From: Pholiota molesta
Lineage: Eukaryota > Basidiomycota > Agaricomycetes > Agaricales > Strophariaceae
NCBI GenBank assembly: GCA_014925825.1
Contig: JACGCK010000404.1
Span: 1 to 28,669 of the forward strand
Length of the DNA: 28,669 bases
Reading direction: 5' to 3'
Made by a program: the position numbers and the translations under genes. Positions 10,301 through 21,135 of the stretch are shown piece by piece (the first letter of the stretch is position 1; each line of letters starts with the position of its first letter). The notes below the pieces were generated by a model, which did no database searches, had not been told where the DNA came from, and saw only the letters and a program-made list of their open reading frames with translations.

Positions 10301-10717
10301 CCTTCTACAGTTATTCTTCGTGGACGACGCACCTTCCGCCTCGTTTCATGCCCGTTCCTACCGCTCCACTCCGTAAACTGGATCCCCTTGCCTTTGAAAG
10401 AGCAAATGAATAAGTGACCAAACGCCGTACCCGTTCACCCCAAACACTGTCCGATTTGGAAATCCGGCCGCACAATAACCTAATTCTGGCGGACCCTCCC
10501 GAGCGCAGCTTAAATACGCCGTACTGAAACTTTTTCGCTCCGTCTCTTTTTCGGTCCCCTTTTCTCTTCTTTCTCCAACGCTCGCTACCTCCACCCCGGC
10601 TGTCAAGATTTTCCAACCTAATAGCTTGACGCTCACCTACCAAGCACTAGCCATACTCGCCATTCTTGCCATCACATTCACTTTCAAACTCTGTCACTGG
10701 CCGCTAGCAAGCAGAAA

Positions 10718-11293
10718 ATGTCGATTGCCGAACATCACGCGGCTCTAGATGACAGTAGTTCCAGCACTGACTCCTTGGGTCAAGCTCGAACGGTGATACT
10801 CAACCTTTCATATCCAACACGTCCGACTTGCTACGCGCCCTGGGCTTGCCCATCAAAGCCTCTGGTTATTAGGGTAAGTCGTTTCTGTCATTGAATGCCT
10901 TTTTGTCGGCTATCTAACGCGAACCGTCACCATTCTCTCTCTAGCCTACCGTCTGCACGCGGTATGAAGCGACCTTCATCCACAGCAACGGCACGTTTGG
11001 AGTAAGTTTCAAGACGCGAAAAGAAACGTACCTCGTAAACTAAACTGACGCATTATCCAATTCTAGCTCGCCGGACATAACTATCAGAGCAGCATCTCCA
11101 CCAGTTCCTTCGAATCCGACACGTTGAGGTGGATAAAACGGGTTTTTTCAGTATGTTGGTTTTTTGGGCCTTCTTGGATGTCGTATGTATCTTGACTATT
11201 CTTCATGCATAGCGACACGTAGGCAAGCTCCGACGGAAAGTCGAACTTGCTAAAGCCAGGCTCGCAGCCGCTCTTTTTCACCGCCGGGACTAA
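10718..11293 (+). CDS. Small unknown protein with basic helical tail (125 aa, 4 exons)
   Basis: Exons 10718-10873, 10945-11001, 11067-11150 and 11213-11293 join in one frame. All three introns are phase 0 with strong donors (GTAAGT, GTAAGT, GTATGT) and CTAG or TAG acceptors. The product starts MSIAEHHAALDDSSSSTDS, carries TVILNLSYPTRPTCYAPW, then SSFESDTLRWIKRVFS, and ends in an Arg/Lys/Ala-rich helix (KLRRKVELAKARLAAALF) finishing RRD. There is no signal peptide, membrane span or known domain. A TATA-like TTAAATA and pyrimidine-rich tracts lie at about 10509-10600 upstream. Size, phase-0 intron structure, a VIL-NL-Y-TRP-like segment, a W-containing basic stretch and the short C-terminus ending in D recall the small genes at 4204 and 18252; that link is tentative. 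Confidence 0.65.
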
Positions 11294-12544
11294 CTCATCT
11301 CATTCGCGCATCAAATTTAATCCTCAAATCGGAAATATGTTAATATCGTAGGTTTTGAAGCATCCTCTCACCGCTTTTCTGCGCTGACACGCTTTCTTCG
11401 TAGTGTCCTTGCTTTCGATGCCCTTCTTGTTTTCTGGATGACCTCTGTTTATACACGCATTTCATGCTCTTCCGGTCTTCAAAACATGTCTTGACCATTT
11501 TCGTTCGTTTTTTTTTTATTCTGTCAACATAACTTGTTTTGATGCACTCGCTCACCGTCACACTTATTACAATACCTGACGCGCTGAATGGAGTCAGTCG
11601 CCCCTTCCCTATAAAATGTCATATAGCTAATTTCGATGTACCATATAATTACTTATCACGCATGTGAATATCACACTGGTTTTCTGTTGTATTCTTGCTT
11701 GATATCTTCCTTGTTGAACATGATGTCTTGAAGATACGTTGACGAATCTTGAGTCTTGACACTGATCACACTTCTTTCCCGATGCTTATCACACTTGATT
11801 CCGACTGGATCTTCATGTTCTTGGACTTGATGTTTGCTTGACTTGGTGTTTGCTTGCGATTCTTGAGAATGGTTGAAGCGCACATTATGTATAATAACAC
11901 AGAAGCAAATTGGATTGGTAAAAGAAAAGGTCTCGTCGTATACGAATCAATAAGGATGAAAATGCGATACTTCTCTATGCAAGCTTCCACGTGGCGGATT
12001 GGGTTTGTGAGGACTGCCGGCTCTGCTCTCCCAAAATGAGCAAGGTTCGGGGAGAGACATGACGGTGGGTCGAGCGCTGAGACATCCAAACGGTTCGTTT
12101 CAGCACTTCTTTGGCACAAAACCAGCCGTCGGGAGAGTGGGTTGGGCAGTGGTTTGCAATTTGACGTGAGTGCGGTGAGGGAAGGGGGCGTGGGAGACTT
12201 TGCCGGCTTTATCGCGTTTGAAGTGGTCCGTGCGCTTTTCTTCGGGACCGAAAACCTAATGGGCGTCTAAATAATTTACCACATATATACAGAAAAGATC
12301 GAAAACGAGTGTTGAACGTTGAACGTTGAACGTTGAACACTGGGCGCTGCCGATTTCAAAGAGCTTGAAATATCGATTTTAGGGCCTATCAGCAATACAT
12401 ATATACAAGACACATTTTATTTAGAACCCAAATGTCCAGAAAGCACTTGGAAACACTACATCCTAGCGTTCTATGCTTAAATCGAACAATCAGAAATCCA
12501 GGATCATGCACATGTGTCGTCGTAGGTAAAGTACCTAAATGGTT
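11294..12544. other. Intergenic region with a heptamer tandem repeat
   Basis: No coding exon is supported. AT-rich sequence follows the small gene; the short ORFs on both strands here are low in complexity and unlike any known protein. Four exact tandem copies of GTTGAAC occupy 12311-12338. The last part (after about 12400) is probably the 3' flank of the minus-strand F-box gene. Confidence 0.5.
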
Positions 12545-14063
12545 TTAGTACGCGGCTTCGGCTTGCAATACCCAATCGTTCCATATCGAGAAATGATGTT
12601 CTGAGGATATATCGAAAGGAGCTTCCTCGCGTGCGGGCCAAGGTACCAGCTCTCTGCCGTGTGTTTCACTGAAACTTCCGAGGTAAAAACCGTCCTTGTT
12701 AAGTTTCGTCCATGACTTTGAATCCTTGGACTGCAATTTATTGGCGTGCGCAGCGGTCAGACCAAGCTTGCATTTCTTGTTGAGGACCCGCGATCGCCGT
12801 TCCAACATAGCGACGTATGTAGAGAGATCTTCACGCGGTCCTCTTTTCTTGATATCCAGACGTAAGTATATAATGCTCTCGAGTCCAGGCCAGATCATTG
12901 TTCCTTCGGTTTCATCGAGAAGATTATCCATAACCGTAGGACCGAGATCTCTGGTTCTGACAATAGTGAGGTGTTTGACATAATGGGTCGCATGACCAAG
13001 AATTGTTTTCTGAATGGCGAACGGGGAGCAATTAAGGAGAACCAAAGTCGACAGTGAAGATAATATTTCAGCGTCATCGAGTTGATCCGGCATAAAAAAA
13101 CCTTCTACACCAAGGTTTTTAATGACGAGGAGCTTCAATCGCGGTGCGCGGACTAGTTGCCACATGAAGTATAGGATAGTGTTATCACTGCATCGGAAGT
13201 TCGCTAGACGAGGAGATATTGCATACTTGGTCAGCTCTGATACGTTTGGAGTGTCGAAAACTTGTCCGACTATGGAGAGGTGCATCAAGTTGGGAGATGA
13301 TATAAGGGAGACGAATGTTGACCACGGTGTTCTCTTTGAACTCTGCATTGCAAAGTTATCATGGATGTGAACAGTGACAGCGGTAAGAGTGTCGAGATGT
13401 CGAGGCTTGCATCTGATGAACGATGTTGAATCCAGTCTTAAAGAGGTCAATTTGGGCACGCCATTTTTGAAAAATGGTCGAGAAAACTCGCGATACCCAA
13501 ATGGAAGGGTGTCCTTGGGGAAATGAGGAGTGCAAACTTCCAACATCTCTAGATTCGGAGCCAAAAGATACTCGATAGACGCAAACAGGTAGTCAGCAGG
13601 CCATGGGCGATCGATCCGCAGGGATAAACGGCGCCATCGCGACACATGCAGTACAATCAAGTCCATCGTAGCCACCCAGTCCTCGCGTTTGTTGTCGCCG
13701 AGTCTGAAATACAGGTCCACTAGACAGTTGCCGGACCTTTGTAGGTAGGCCAAAAGGCAGTCGAGAGGGATGTTGGAGCTCCACAGGTCATCATGTGCAA
13801 AGGCAGACCAGAGCTCAGGATATGTAAGGGCCATCGATCGCCATAAACGACAGACCTGGGAGACGTTGATTTCCATTCTCATGCTACGAATGTCTCTTGG
13901 CAGGGCCACTGTGTTGAACGGAGGTGGTGAGCGGCTGGTCATCTTAAAAATGACGCAAACGATTTCAGTGGGTAGAGAAAGCGCCGGGACAGATTCATTG
14001 GTCCTGATAGTGTACTCAGTTCTGGTAGATTCGTCGTTCGAAAGCCCGAGGAAATACTCAGGT
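12545..14063 (-). CDS. F-box protein with leucine-rich C-terminal region (5' end incomplete)
   Basis: The ORF from the ATG at 13942 gives 465 residues, but the same frame stays open upstream to about 14068 and adds the first helix of an F-box (ALSLPTEIVCVIL). The second half of the F-box follows after the ATG (VSQVCRLWRSMALTYPELW). The true start is therefore upstream of 13942; 14063 is a plausible acceptor, and no usable ATG lies between it and the fold-back element at 14204. The body is typical of the large Agaricomycete F-box family, with irregular leucine-rich repeats such as PNLEMLEVC, PKLTSLRLD, PNLMHLSIVG and LSTLVLLNC. Such proteins usually recruit substrates to SCF ubiquitin ligases through Skp1. 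The target here is unknown. Confidence 0.8.
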
Positions 14064-14203
14064 CTAACTCATTTCGTGTTGATCAGGGACGTTTTGAAGG
14101 GAAAATCGCAAGCGCTTAGAGAGGTTTTAAGTCAAGGCCTAAGACAGAATTGAGAAAGAGCTCGAGCACAGAGCGCTCGCCGCTGAGTGAATGAGAACAA
14201 TGA

Positions 14204-15286
14204 CACGTCGGGGGTGCCAAACTTCGGGGGCCCTCTAAAGGTTGGTCCCAAAGGTTGACCCAAAGGTTATATATGGAATTAGCTATGAAATAAATTTATG
14301 TTTTATCTGCGGAGTGTAGTTGTAGAACGTCCCACTTGCTATCTTCGGAATAATGTGTGCACCCCATCTGTAGAAAATTCTAAATATTTTCTGCAAAGAC
14401 AACTTACAGATTGGTCTAAATTATAACTGCAGAATTTTCTGCGGAGACATTTTATATTTAATCTGTGGGGACCTCCTACAGAGAATTGCGCAGATAACCT
14501 GTAGGCCAACATATGCAGAGACCCCACAGATTATCTGCAGATAAGATTTAAAGATAAATACATATCTTATCTGTAGAATAATCTGCAGAGACCCTCTACA
14601 GATTATCTATAGATTGACTTTGCAGCGATCTCCAAATATTTCTCCATAGATAATCTGTAGAGACTCTCTACAGAAAATGCCCACTCATCGCCCATTCATC
14701 GCCCGCTCATCCCCAGATCATCCCCCATTGAATTCCCGCTCACGTCACACTCAGCCGCCGCCTGGGGATGATCCGGGCGATGAGCGGGCGATGAGTGGGC
14801 GATGAGTGGGCATTTTCTGTAGAGAGTCTCTACAGATTATCTATGGAGAAACATTTGGAGATCGCTGCAAAGTCAATCTATAGATAATCTGTAGAGGGTC
14901 TTTGCAGATTATTCTACAGATAAGATATGTATTTATCTTTAAATCTTATCTGCAGATAATCTGTGGGGTCTCTGCATATGTTGGCCTACAGGTTATCTGC
15001 GCAATTCTCTGTAGGAGGTCCCCACAGATTAAATATAAAATGTCTCCACAGAAAATTCCGCAGTTATAATTGAGACCAATCTGTAAGTTGTCTTTGCAGA
15101 AAATATTTAGAATTTTCTACAGATGGGGTGCACACATTATTCCGAAGATAGCAAGTGGGACGTTCTACAACTACACTCCGCAGATAAAACATAAATTTAT
15201 TTCATAGCTAATTCCATATATAACCTTTGGGTCAACCTTTGGGACCAACCTTTAGAGGGCCTCCAAAGTTTGGCACCCCCGACGTG
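14204..15286. mobile_element. 1083-bp fold-back element with arms of about 520 bp
   Basis: The left end CACGTCGGGGGTGCC is the reverse complement of the right end GGCACCCCCGACGTG, and complementarity continues almost without a break to near the centre at about 14745, leaving a loop of a few dozen bases. Both sides are flanked by TGA (14201-14203 and 15287-15289), a likely 3-bp target duplication. The arms hold many copies of short palindromic words built on ATCTGYAGA or its complement, and near the centre repeated GATGAGCGGGC/GATGAGTGGGC units. No ORF of note lies inside, so it would depend on transposase supplied elsewhere. A 3-bp duplication with ends beginning CAC is compatible with a CACTA-like or other 3-bp DNA transposon, but the superfamily is not certain. 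The arms differ at only a few positions, suggesting recent insertion or gene conversion between arms. Confidence 0.9.
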
Positions 15287-15303
15287 TGAAAAAGTTCAGA
15301 ACA

Positions 15304-15936
15304 TCATTCAGGTGTCATGTGATAGAAGTGATGCGCGTATCGATAATCCAGACCAACTATGTAAGATAAAGGAATTAGCAGATCATCATGTACAATATGT
15401 ATAACATTGGTCCGGAAGCGAAGGTACTTAGTTAGCTCACATGTACTGGGATAACTTTCGGGACACGGCGCTCTGGGACGGGGCAATGCTGTGTATAATA
15501 CTATCACTATCACTATCACCATTTCACCAAAGAGTACTCTGAGGCTCGGCGGCGCCTCCACAATGTATCCCTCTCTCAATTTCGCTACCAGATGGACATT
15601 TGGCATCTGCAGAAGCACTTAATAAAGAGGAACAAAAGCGGCCCTTTTCCAGCGGGGGTTCAAACGTTCAAGAATGACGGGCCCTAGCAATAGTGCCACC
15701 AACATGCCAGCGGCCGCCCCTGCGGCAGCTTAAGCTTTGCGGAACCTAAGCTCAGACACCCTGCAGTAAAGAGCGAAGTCGCGTATACTGTGGAGTGTAT
15801 CCCGTACATCTGAGTCGCCCAAGACGGTAAAAAGCTGCATGGTACGCTTGCACAGCGAGCACGTTTGTAGACGAGTTTTTTGAACAAGCGAAGTGAAGTA
15901 ACGTTTTCGAGGCGGCTTAATTTCCGAGCACTCCAT
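15304..15936 (-). pseudogene. Unknown ORF chain interrupted by two in-frame TAA codons
   Basis: From the ATG at 15936 the minus strand reads MECSEIKPPRKRY, a CxxC motif in QTCSLCKRTM, then SDVRDTLHSIRDFALYC and VSELRFRKA, and meets TAA. The same frame then continues with a small-residue and hydrophobic segment (AAAGAAAGMLVALLLGPVI), ERLNPRWKRAAFVPLY and a second TAA, and goes on through VHLVAKLREGYIVEAPPSL, GEMVIVIVIVLYTAL and CELTKYLRFRTNVIHIVHD to a final stop at 15304. Continuous protein-like sequence across both TAA codons in one frame points to a decayed gene of about 210 codons, possibly with a membrane segment. A short intron removing the first TAA was tested (GTGTCT to GCAG) but breaks phase. 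No family is recognised. It lies immediately beside the fold-back element. Confidence 0.45.
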
Positions 15937-16029
15937 GTTGTGATAAAAATTCTTGCAATGGAGATTTCAAACGCTGGCCTCGGATGCTGAATGGTATATA
16001 TCGAATGTTGAACGTGGAGATTGCGTTGA

Positions 16030-16072
16030 AGGTCTGAATCATGAATGATGTTCTGGATTAGTGGGCGTCCAA
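16030..16072 (+). repeat. Short repeat shared with 5068-5112
   Basis: Roughly 45 bases starting GAAGGTCTGA and ending GATTAGTGGGCGTC match 5068-5112 at about 80% by eye. The copy lies just to the left of block B, whereas its partner lies to the right of block A. Confidence 0.5.
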
Positions 16073-18067
16073 GTGGTCAGGCCGTATTCGCATAGAAATT
16101 GGGAATCAGCAGTGGCAATTTGAGCTGGGTATCCATAAAATATGATTCATATTCGAGGAAATGAGTGAACAATGTATGTTTAGAGAGAAGACGAGGAGGA
16201 AGAAGCCGAAATGGAGCAGTGGAACGGAAGCAGATTGAAACACCGCAGCTCCCTGCTCCGCCCATCCGTCCTTCATCATCGTCAGCCACCACCCAATCAC
16301 GCCGTAGCCCACCTTGTCGCCATTCTCTTGATGTTTTCACCGCTATCTATCGAAAGGCGGGTCCCCGTAGCTCGGATCCCAGTGGTCGGCTTCCAATCCA
16401 AGCTCGATGAGGATCGATAATCGCTGCTCTTCTCCGCGGTGAAGACCAAACAGAAACGTCAGGAAACCAATCTAGAGCAGAGAAAATCATCAACAGGACG
16501 AGAGGCATCCAATGGCGGGATTGGAGATATGCTTTAAAAGCTGTATTCAGGCTAGAAGATCATACTTGCGTTGTCGCCTACAATGCGGACTATATTCAAC
16601 GCTCCGATATCAGAGAGGCCACCTTGTCGGAATAGTACAAGCGAGGAAGGACGGCAGGAGCGGAAGACAGAGGGAGAGAGTCCAGTGGCCCAAGAGCGAC
16701 GAGGGAATCTGTTGAACATAGGTGCGTTTGTCGTCCTTTCATCATCCAGCCATAGCGCATACCCATAGCCCATAGCTGAGACGTACTTAAACTGAAGAAA
16801 CCTATAGGCGCGTTTTATGGTCAATCTTTCATGGCGGTCTTGATGTTCTTGGAGGGCAAGGGCGACCTCAACTCTCGAGCAGATGGCTTTCGACCAAGTA
16901 TCAAACACTCAAAAATTGCTGGGAGTCGCATTAGACAACAAGATAAACGTGAATATTAAGCCACTAGCAACTCGACTGCCGCCCGAAGACTCATCCAGAA
17001 GATTCAGAAAATCAGACAGTCGACCTTCGCTGTTTGTGGCATTCTCAATGGTTGGCCCCCTTGGAGTCAAAATGCTTGAAATTGTCTGTGGCTTGGATTT
17101 CCCTGTCTTTGGCGTCTTTTGCGCTACTATATCTGGCTTGGCTTGCTGCTTCCCTCTTCACGCTTGAGGTATCAGAACTGGGCTGGTCGCTTGCTGCTGA
17201 TTGTTGTTACACTGGACGTGCTTTTTGCTGGTACTCATCACGCCTCTTGATGCTAAATAGAGGGTGGACCTGTTTACGATAAGCATCATGGGGTGAACAA
17301 ACCGCGAGATGGTAGAAACTTGGTAGAAACTCACCACTTCCACGTTCGTTGGCTTATTACGCGCTGCGTGACATCGTGACCTGTCACGTACCGACGCGTC
17401 CGGCGTCGGGCGTCGGGTGACTCGGGAAGTCGATGTCGAGTCAGAGCGCTCGCGTCGGGTGACCTGACGAGTTCCTGGCTTGGCTGTCTATTATCCCTGC
17501 ATGCACGACGAAATTCCAGAGAATGGAGCGGTCGTTCATTGTTCTCCTCCTTTCCGTCACCGACGCCTATGCAGGGAGTCCAGCCAGTATATGACTCAAC
17601 GGAGAAGCGTGTCGGGTCTACGCATCTCTGGTTCCACAATGATAACGAGATGGTGGTGTAACTGGCCGAGCTGGTATTAGAATGCGCCAAGAAGGGTGAA
17701 TGCAGTAGCATGCAAGCGTCTGGGTTCTTCATCCGCGAGCTGTCCTAGGTCAACCTAGTATTGTGTTTGCTCTATGGAGGTTCTGGAAGACGAAAGCTTT
17801 CCCTGAGAAGAGCTACCAGGACCTGGACTTCAGGTGAACGAGAGAAGCAGTAGTCGTGTATTCTCGGTCCTGAGACGAAATGGTGCGCGTTCCTCGTGTG
17901 CGATGGTTCAAAACGTTACAGATAGAGTCCGCCTGCTGCGCTGCTTGGGTTCGTGCCAGTTTGGAGACGGATGTTGGAGCCGTGGAGGGAGGAATTATAA
18001 ACGTCCCAAATAGAACCACCAGCCATGGAAAACAGGGCGCTGTTCGGGAACGTTTCCTCTTTAGACA

Positions 18068-18097
18068 TGCCGGCATCTAAATTCACCGCTCTATAAG
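18068..18097 (+). promoter_or_regulatory. TGCCGGCA palindrome plus TATA box of small gene B
   Basis: TGCCGGCA (18068-18075) and TATAAG (18092-18097) stand 16 bases apart, about 155 bases before the ATG at 18252. They match the arrangement at 4022-4056 upstream of paralogue A, in otherwise diverged sequence. Confidence 0.5.
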
Positions 18098-18251
18098 AAC
18101 AGCACTGACTTTTTTGCCTTTGGAACACCCTCCGTTCTCACCACCATCACTACCACCACCGTCGACAGCTTTCCTGCGTGTCAACGCTTACTTTCATTAC
18201 TCCAACCAACTCAACGCTCATTATCTGGAATTCTTAACTGACTTTTCCACC

Positions 18252-18688
18252 ATGTCTCTGTCCACCCTCCCATTACCGTCTATCTCCCTCGTTCTCACGT
18301 CCAATCTGCCTTACATGTCGACGCGACCTTCCGTTACCGATTGCCATCAGGACTTATTTTTTGTGTCGCAGACGGATTCAGAGGTTCGTACCTCACCTTC
18401 TACCGCTACGGCGCCTGTTCCTGACGTTCCTTCAGCATGCTGTAGATCAAGACGATACTCAGACCTTCGAATCCCCGAAAAAGAGAAAGCAGTGGCTACA
18501 CGTCCTCCGGAGACGTCGAGACTCGTCGGATTCATCGATTGTGCGTTTTGTCCTCAAATATGAGATCTAAAAATCCGCGAATCTCATAACTACTCCAGGA
18601 TTCTACCTCATTTTTCTCTAACATTGTTCGCCGGATCATTCCTGCCAGAGCAGGAACCGTCTTCTTTCGACAGAGCGCCCGTGATTGA
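18252..18688 (+). CDS. Small unknown protein, family member B (108 aa, 3 exons)
   Basis: Exons 18252-18383, 18436-18540 and 18599-18688 join in one frame; both introns are phase 0. The product starts MSLSTLPLPSIS, continues LVLTSNLPYMSTRP, has an acidic stretch followed by a strongly basic one (SPKKRKQWLHVLRRRRD) and ends FFSNIVRRIIPARAG through SARD. The first exon is the same length (44 codons) as in paralogue A. The KKRK and RRRR runs resemble a nuclear localisation signal. There is no signal peptide, membrane segment or CaaX-type ending, so a pheromone precursor is unlikely. The first donor is GTTCGT, weaker than usual. Conservation with member A over exon 1 and the tail makes coding status likely; function is unknown. 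Confidence 0.65.
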
Positions 18689-19081
18689 AATCCATTCAAG
18701 CATTGTCTGATAATATATTGCCTGCATTCTGGCTACTTATACCTTGTCCGTTAGAATATCATACATGGCTGACGATCAGTGGGTCTATATTGTAATTTTA
18801 CCTTATTTCTCTAGTTGATGTACTATATATCAAATGTCACCTTCATCTGCAACAAATTTAATGTTTTATCGATTAACAAGTGGTGTTTTTAGAGGCTGTT
18901 CTGACGAGGCAAGCACAAAGTCGTGTCGTGCGCGCCGGCAAGCCGGCCCGCGTATTTGCGCATATTGAGCAAAGCCATCAAATTTTTTCGTGTGCTGCCG
19001 ACCGTGTGCACAGCGCGTGAGTTGCGTCTTCTTCCACATATCCCTCTCCTTGCCGTTCATACCCCCTCGTTCTATACCACC
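18689..19081. other. Intergenic region before the GGC1-type carrier
   Basis: AT-rich 3' flank of the small gene is followed by a GC- and C-rich stretch that is probably the promoter and leader of the carrier. No further gene is seen. Confidence 0.5.
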
Positions 19082-20361
19082 ATGTCCCCCCCTACGTCGT
19101 CAAATGGCAAGGATTCCGGCGCTGCAAGGGTCCTGGGATCGGGTACCTCTGGTCAGTCCAGCTTCTGAGCGTCCAGCTCGCACGTAAACTCACCCGCGTG
19201 TGCGCTGCTTTAGGTATTGCCGAGCTCCTAATTTTCCATCCTGTGGACACCGTGGCGAAGCGCCTGATGAGCAACAAGGCCAAGGTACGTGTTTGACTCA
19301 TATTTTGTATACAATTAACCGACGGCTACGTATTCAATAGGTTTCCTTCTCGACCTTGTCGCCCATCATCTTCCGAGACGCCGCGACCAAGCCTCTTGCC
19401 ACGAAATTCTTCTCTCTCTTCCCCGGTCTAGGCTATGCTGCAGGGTACAAGGTCGCGCAGCGGGTGTACAAGTTCGGTGGCCAGCCCTGGTTCAACGACC
19501 TCATCAACAAGCACTACAAGACCCAGTTCACGAACACCTTCGGCGAGCGGAAGGGCAAGATGATGATGCAGGCGACCGCAGGAAGGTATGTATTCCATGT
19601 GTTTCCTGGCTATTCTCGTCCCGTTGAACGTGATTGTTAATGTTCTTCGTAGCTTGACGGGTATCGGAGAAGTCGTATGTGAATTCGGGATATTCGGACC
19701 AGGCGCGCTTGCTTATTTTATGTTTCTTGGATAGGTTCTATTGCCCTTGGACGCGCTGAAGATCAAGCGACAAGTGAACCCAGAGGCTTTCCGGGGTCGT
19801 GGTGTTGTCCGAATTTTCATGGAGGAGGGTACCACTCTTTACCGTGGTTGGGGATGGACCATGGCCCGTAACGCACCCGGAAGCTTCGCGGTAAGTTCAT
19901 ACTCTCAGTATCTTTTTCACTCATCCCTCACGAGTTCTCTTGGTTGAAAAAATAGCTCTTCGGTGCTTCAGCCGTAACAAAAGAGTACGTCCTCGGCGTC
20001 TCCGACTTCTCCAAGGCGACATGGGGCCAGAACTTCATCGCCTCAATCGCTGGCGCAGTCGCCTCCATCACCGTCGCCGCCCCTCTGGACACGGTCAAGA
20101 CCCGCATCCAAAACGCCAACTTCGAGCGCAAGGTGTCCGGCATCACCGTGGTGAAGGACCTCATCAAAAACGAAGGCCCGACCGCCTTCTTCAAGGGCCT
20201 GACGCCCAAGGTCAGCAATTTATTTCCCTTTTCCCCCGTGATGATAAGCCCAAGAGCTAACGCCGCGCTGTCGCATGCAGATTCTCGTCGTCGGCCCCAA
20301 GCTGGTGTTCAGCTACACGCTGGCACAGTCCCTGATTCCCTTCTTCGCCAACTACGTCTAG
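19082..20361 (+). CDS. GGC1: Mitochondrial GTP/GDP carrier (Ggc1/Yhm1 family)
   Basis: Exons 19082-19151, 19214-19284, 19341-19585, 19653-19674, 19735-19890, 19956-20210 and 20281-20361 give 299 residues, the usual size for a mitochondrial carrier. The three repeats carry the family signature at HPVDTVAKRLM, LPLDALKIKRQ and APLDTVKTRIQ. Stretches diagnostic of the yeast Ggc1 group include FPGLGYAAGYKVAQRVYKFG, FGERKGKMMMQATAGSL, YRGWGWTMARNAPGSFALFG, ATWGQNFIASIAGA, FFKGLTPK and GPKLVFSYTLAQSLIPFF. In yeast this inner-membrane protein exchanges GTP for GDP and matters for mitochondrial nucleotide supply and iron homeostasis. The start is chosen at the first ATG, which gives a short Ser/Gly-rich lead into the first helix. 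It is convergent with the AA14-type gene downstream. Confidence 0.95.
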
Positions 20362-21135
20362 AGGAGGGGTGGGAGATCGGGATGGTTTTTCATGCCGCCC
20401 TCATTCATGCTCATGAGGAAAAGTACCATATCTACGTGGAGAGCGCTCTGAGCTGAGCGTCGTAGACTTTTTCTTTCTCTTTCTTTCGCTTTATTTATGG
20501 CTGGCATATGATATCCGCTGGTGCGGTGGGGTTCCAGGACCAGCCGTTTCATATAATGCACATATATGACCGTAGAGTATGATCTATTAATACTAAACAC
20601 CCCATCTCAACATGCACATTGCAAACCCTGATTGTCAGAAACCGACATTGCAAGTCACAATGTGCAGCACACCGGATCGAAAGACGTTAGTGCAGACAGC
20701 ACGCTGTCGTGGACATAAACTCTGTAAGACTGGGCATGCATGTAACATTTTATAGGCCACCGAAGGGCCGGGTGAAAAGCTACTATGTACATCCCGAAAC
20801 CAAGCAAGAACCCAAAACAGAGTAGTAGGTACACAGTCGCGATCTACGCTAGACGATTGGTCAACAACGGAGGGTTATATACATAGGGACACAACATATG
20901 GTGAAGAGAACATGGAATGGCCATGGAAATGGCGCAGGCGGCACTGTGGAGGAGGCATCGAGCCGCCTCGCTTGGCCTGGGCTCGGACATCTCAGAAGAA
21001 GAAGCGGAAGTGGAATCTGGGTATATACCTCGTAGATGGAGGCGGAAAGCAAGGAAGGAAATCAAAATGGTCGCAAGCGCGTGTTGGAACTGGGCGGCGG
21101 CGATGTAGCAAGCACCACACCACGGGTGGCCGCGA
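20362..21135. other. Shared 3' intergenic region between convergent genes
   Basis: The carrier ends at 20361 on the plus strand and the AA14-type gene ends at 21136 on the minus strand. The space holds their 3' flanks; no RNA gene or further coding exon is seen. The long GC-rich ORFs that overlap 20844-21610 on both strands are shadows of the last AA14 exon. Confidence 0.6.

Larger units (their letters stand above)
16185..18688 (+). repeat. Duplicated block B (copy of 2085-4718)
   Basis: This is the second copy of the segment described at 2085-4718; the shared anchors keep order, direction and spacing to within about 40 bases over 2 kb. The interval before 17750 holds minus-strand ORFs (17732-17331 and 16908-16552) but no gene that can be modelled. 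The ORF at 17732-17331 shares a DGKEEN-like acidic patch, a SQE segment and a PDARRRTRR motif with the block A ORF at 3605-3177. The better preserved part is the promoter and coding region of the small gene at the right end. Confidence 0.75.

Noticed and set aside
14339..14527. ORFs inside the fold-back element as a transposase
   Set aside because: They are very short, mirrored in the other arm, and composed of the palindromic words. No transposase motif is seen.
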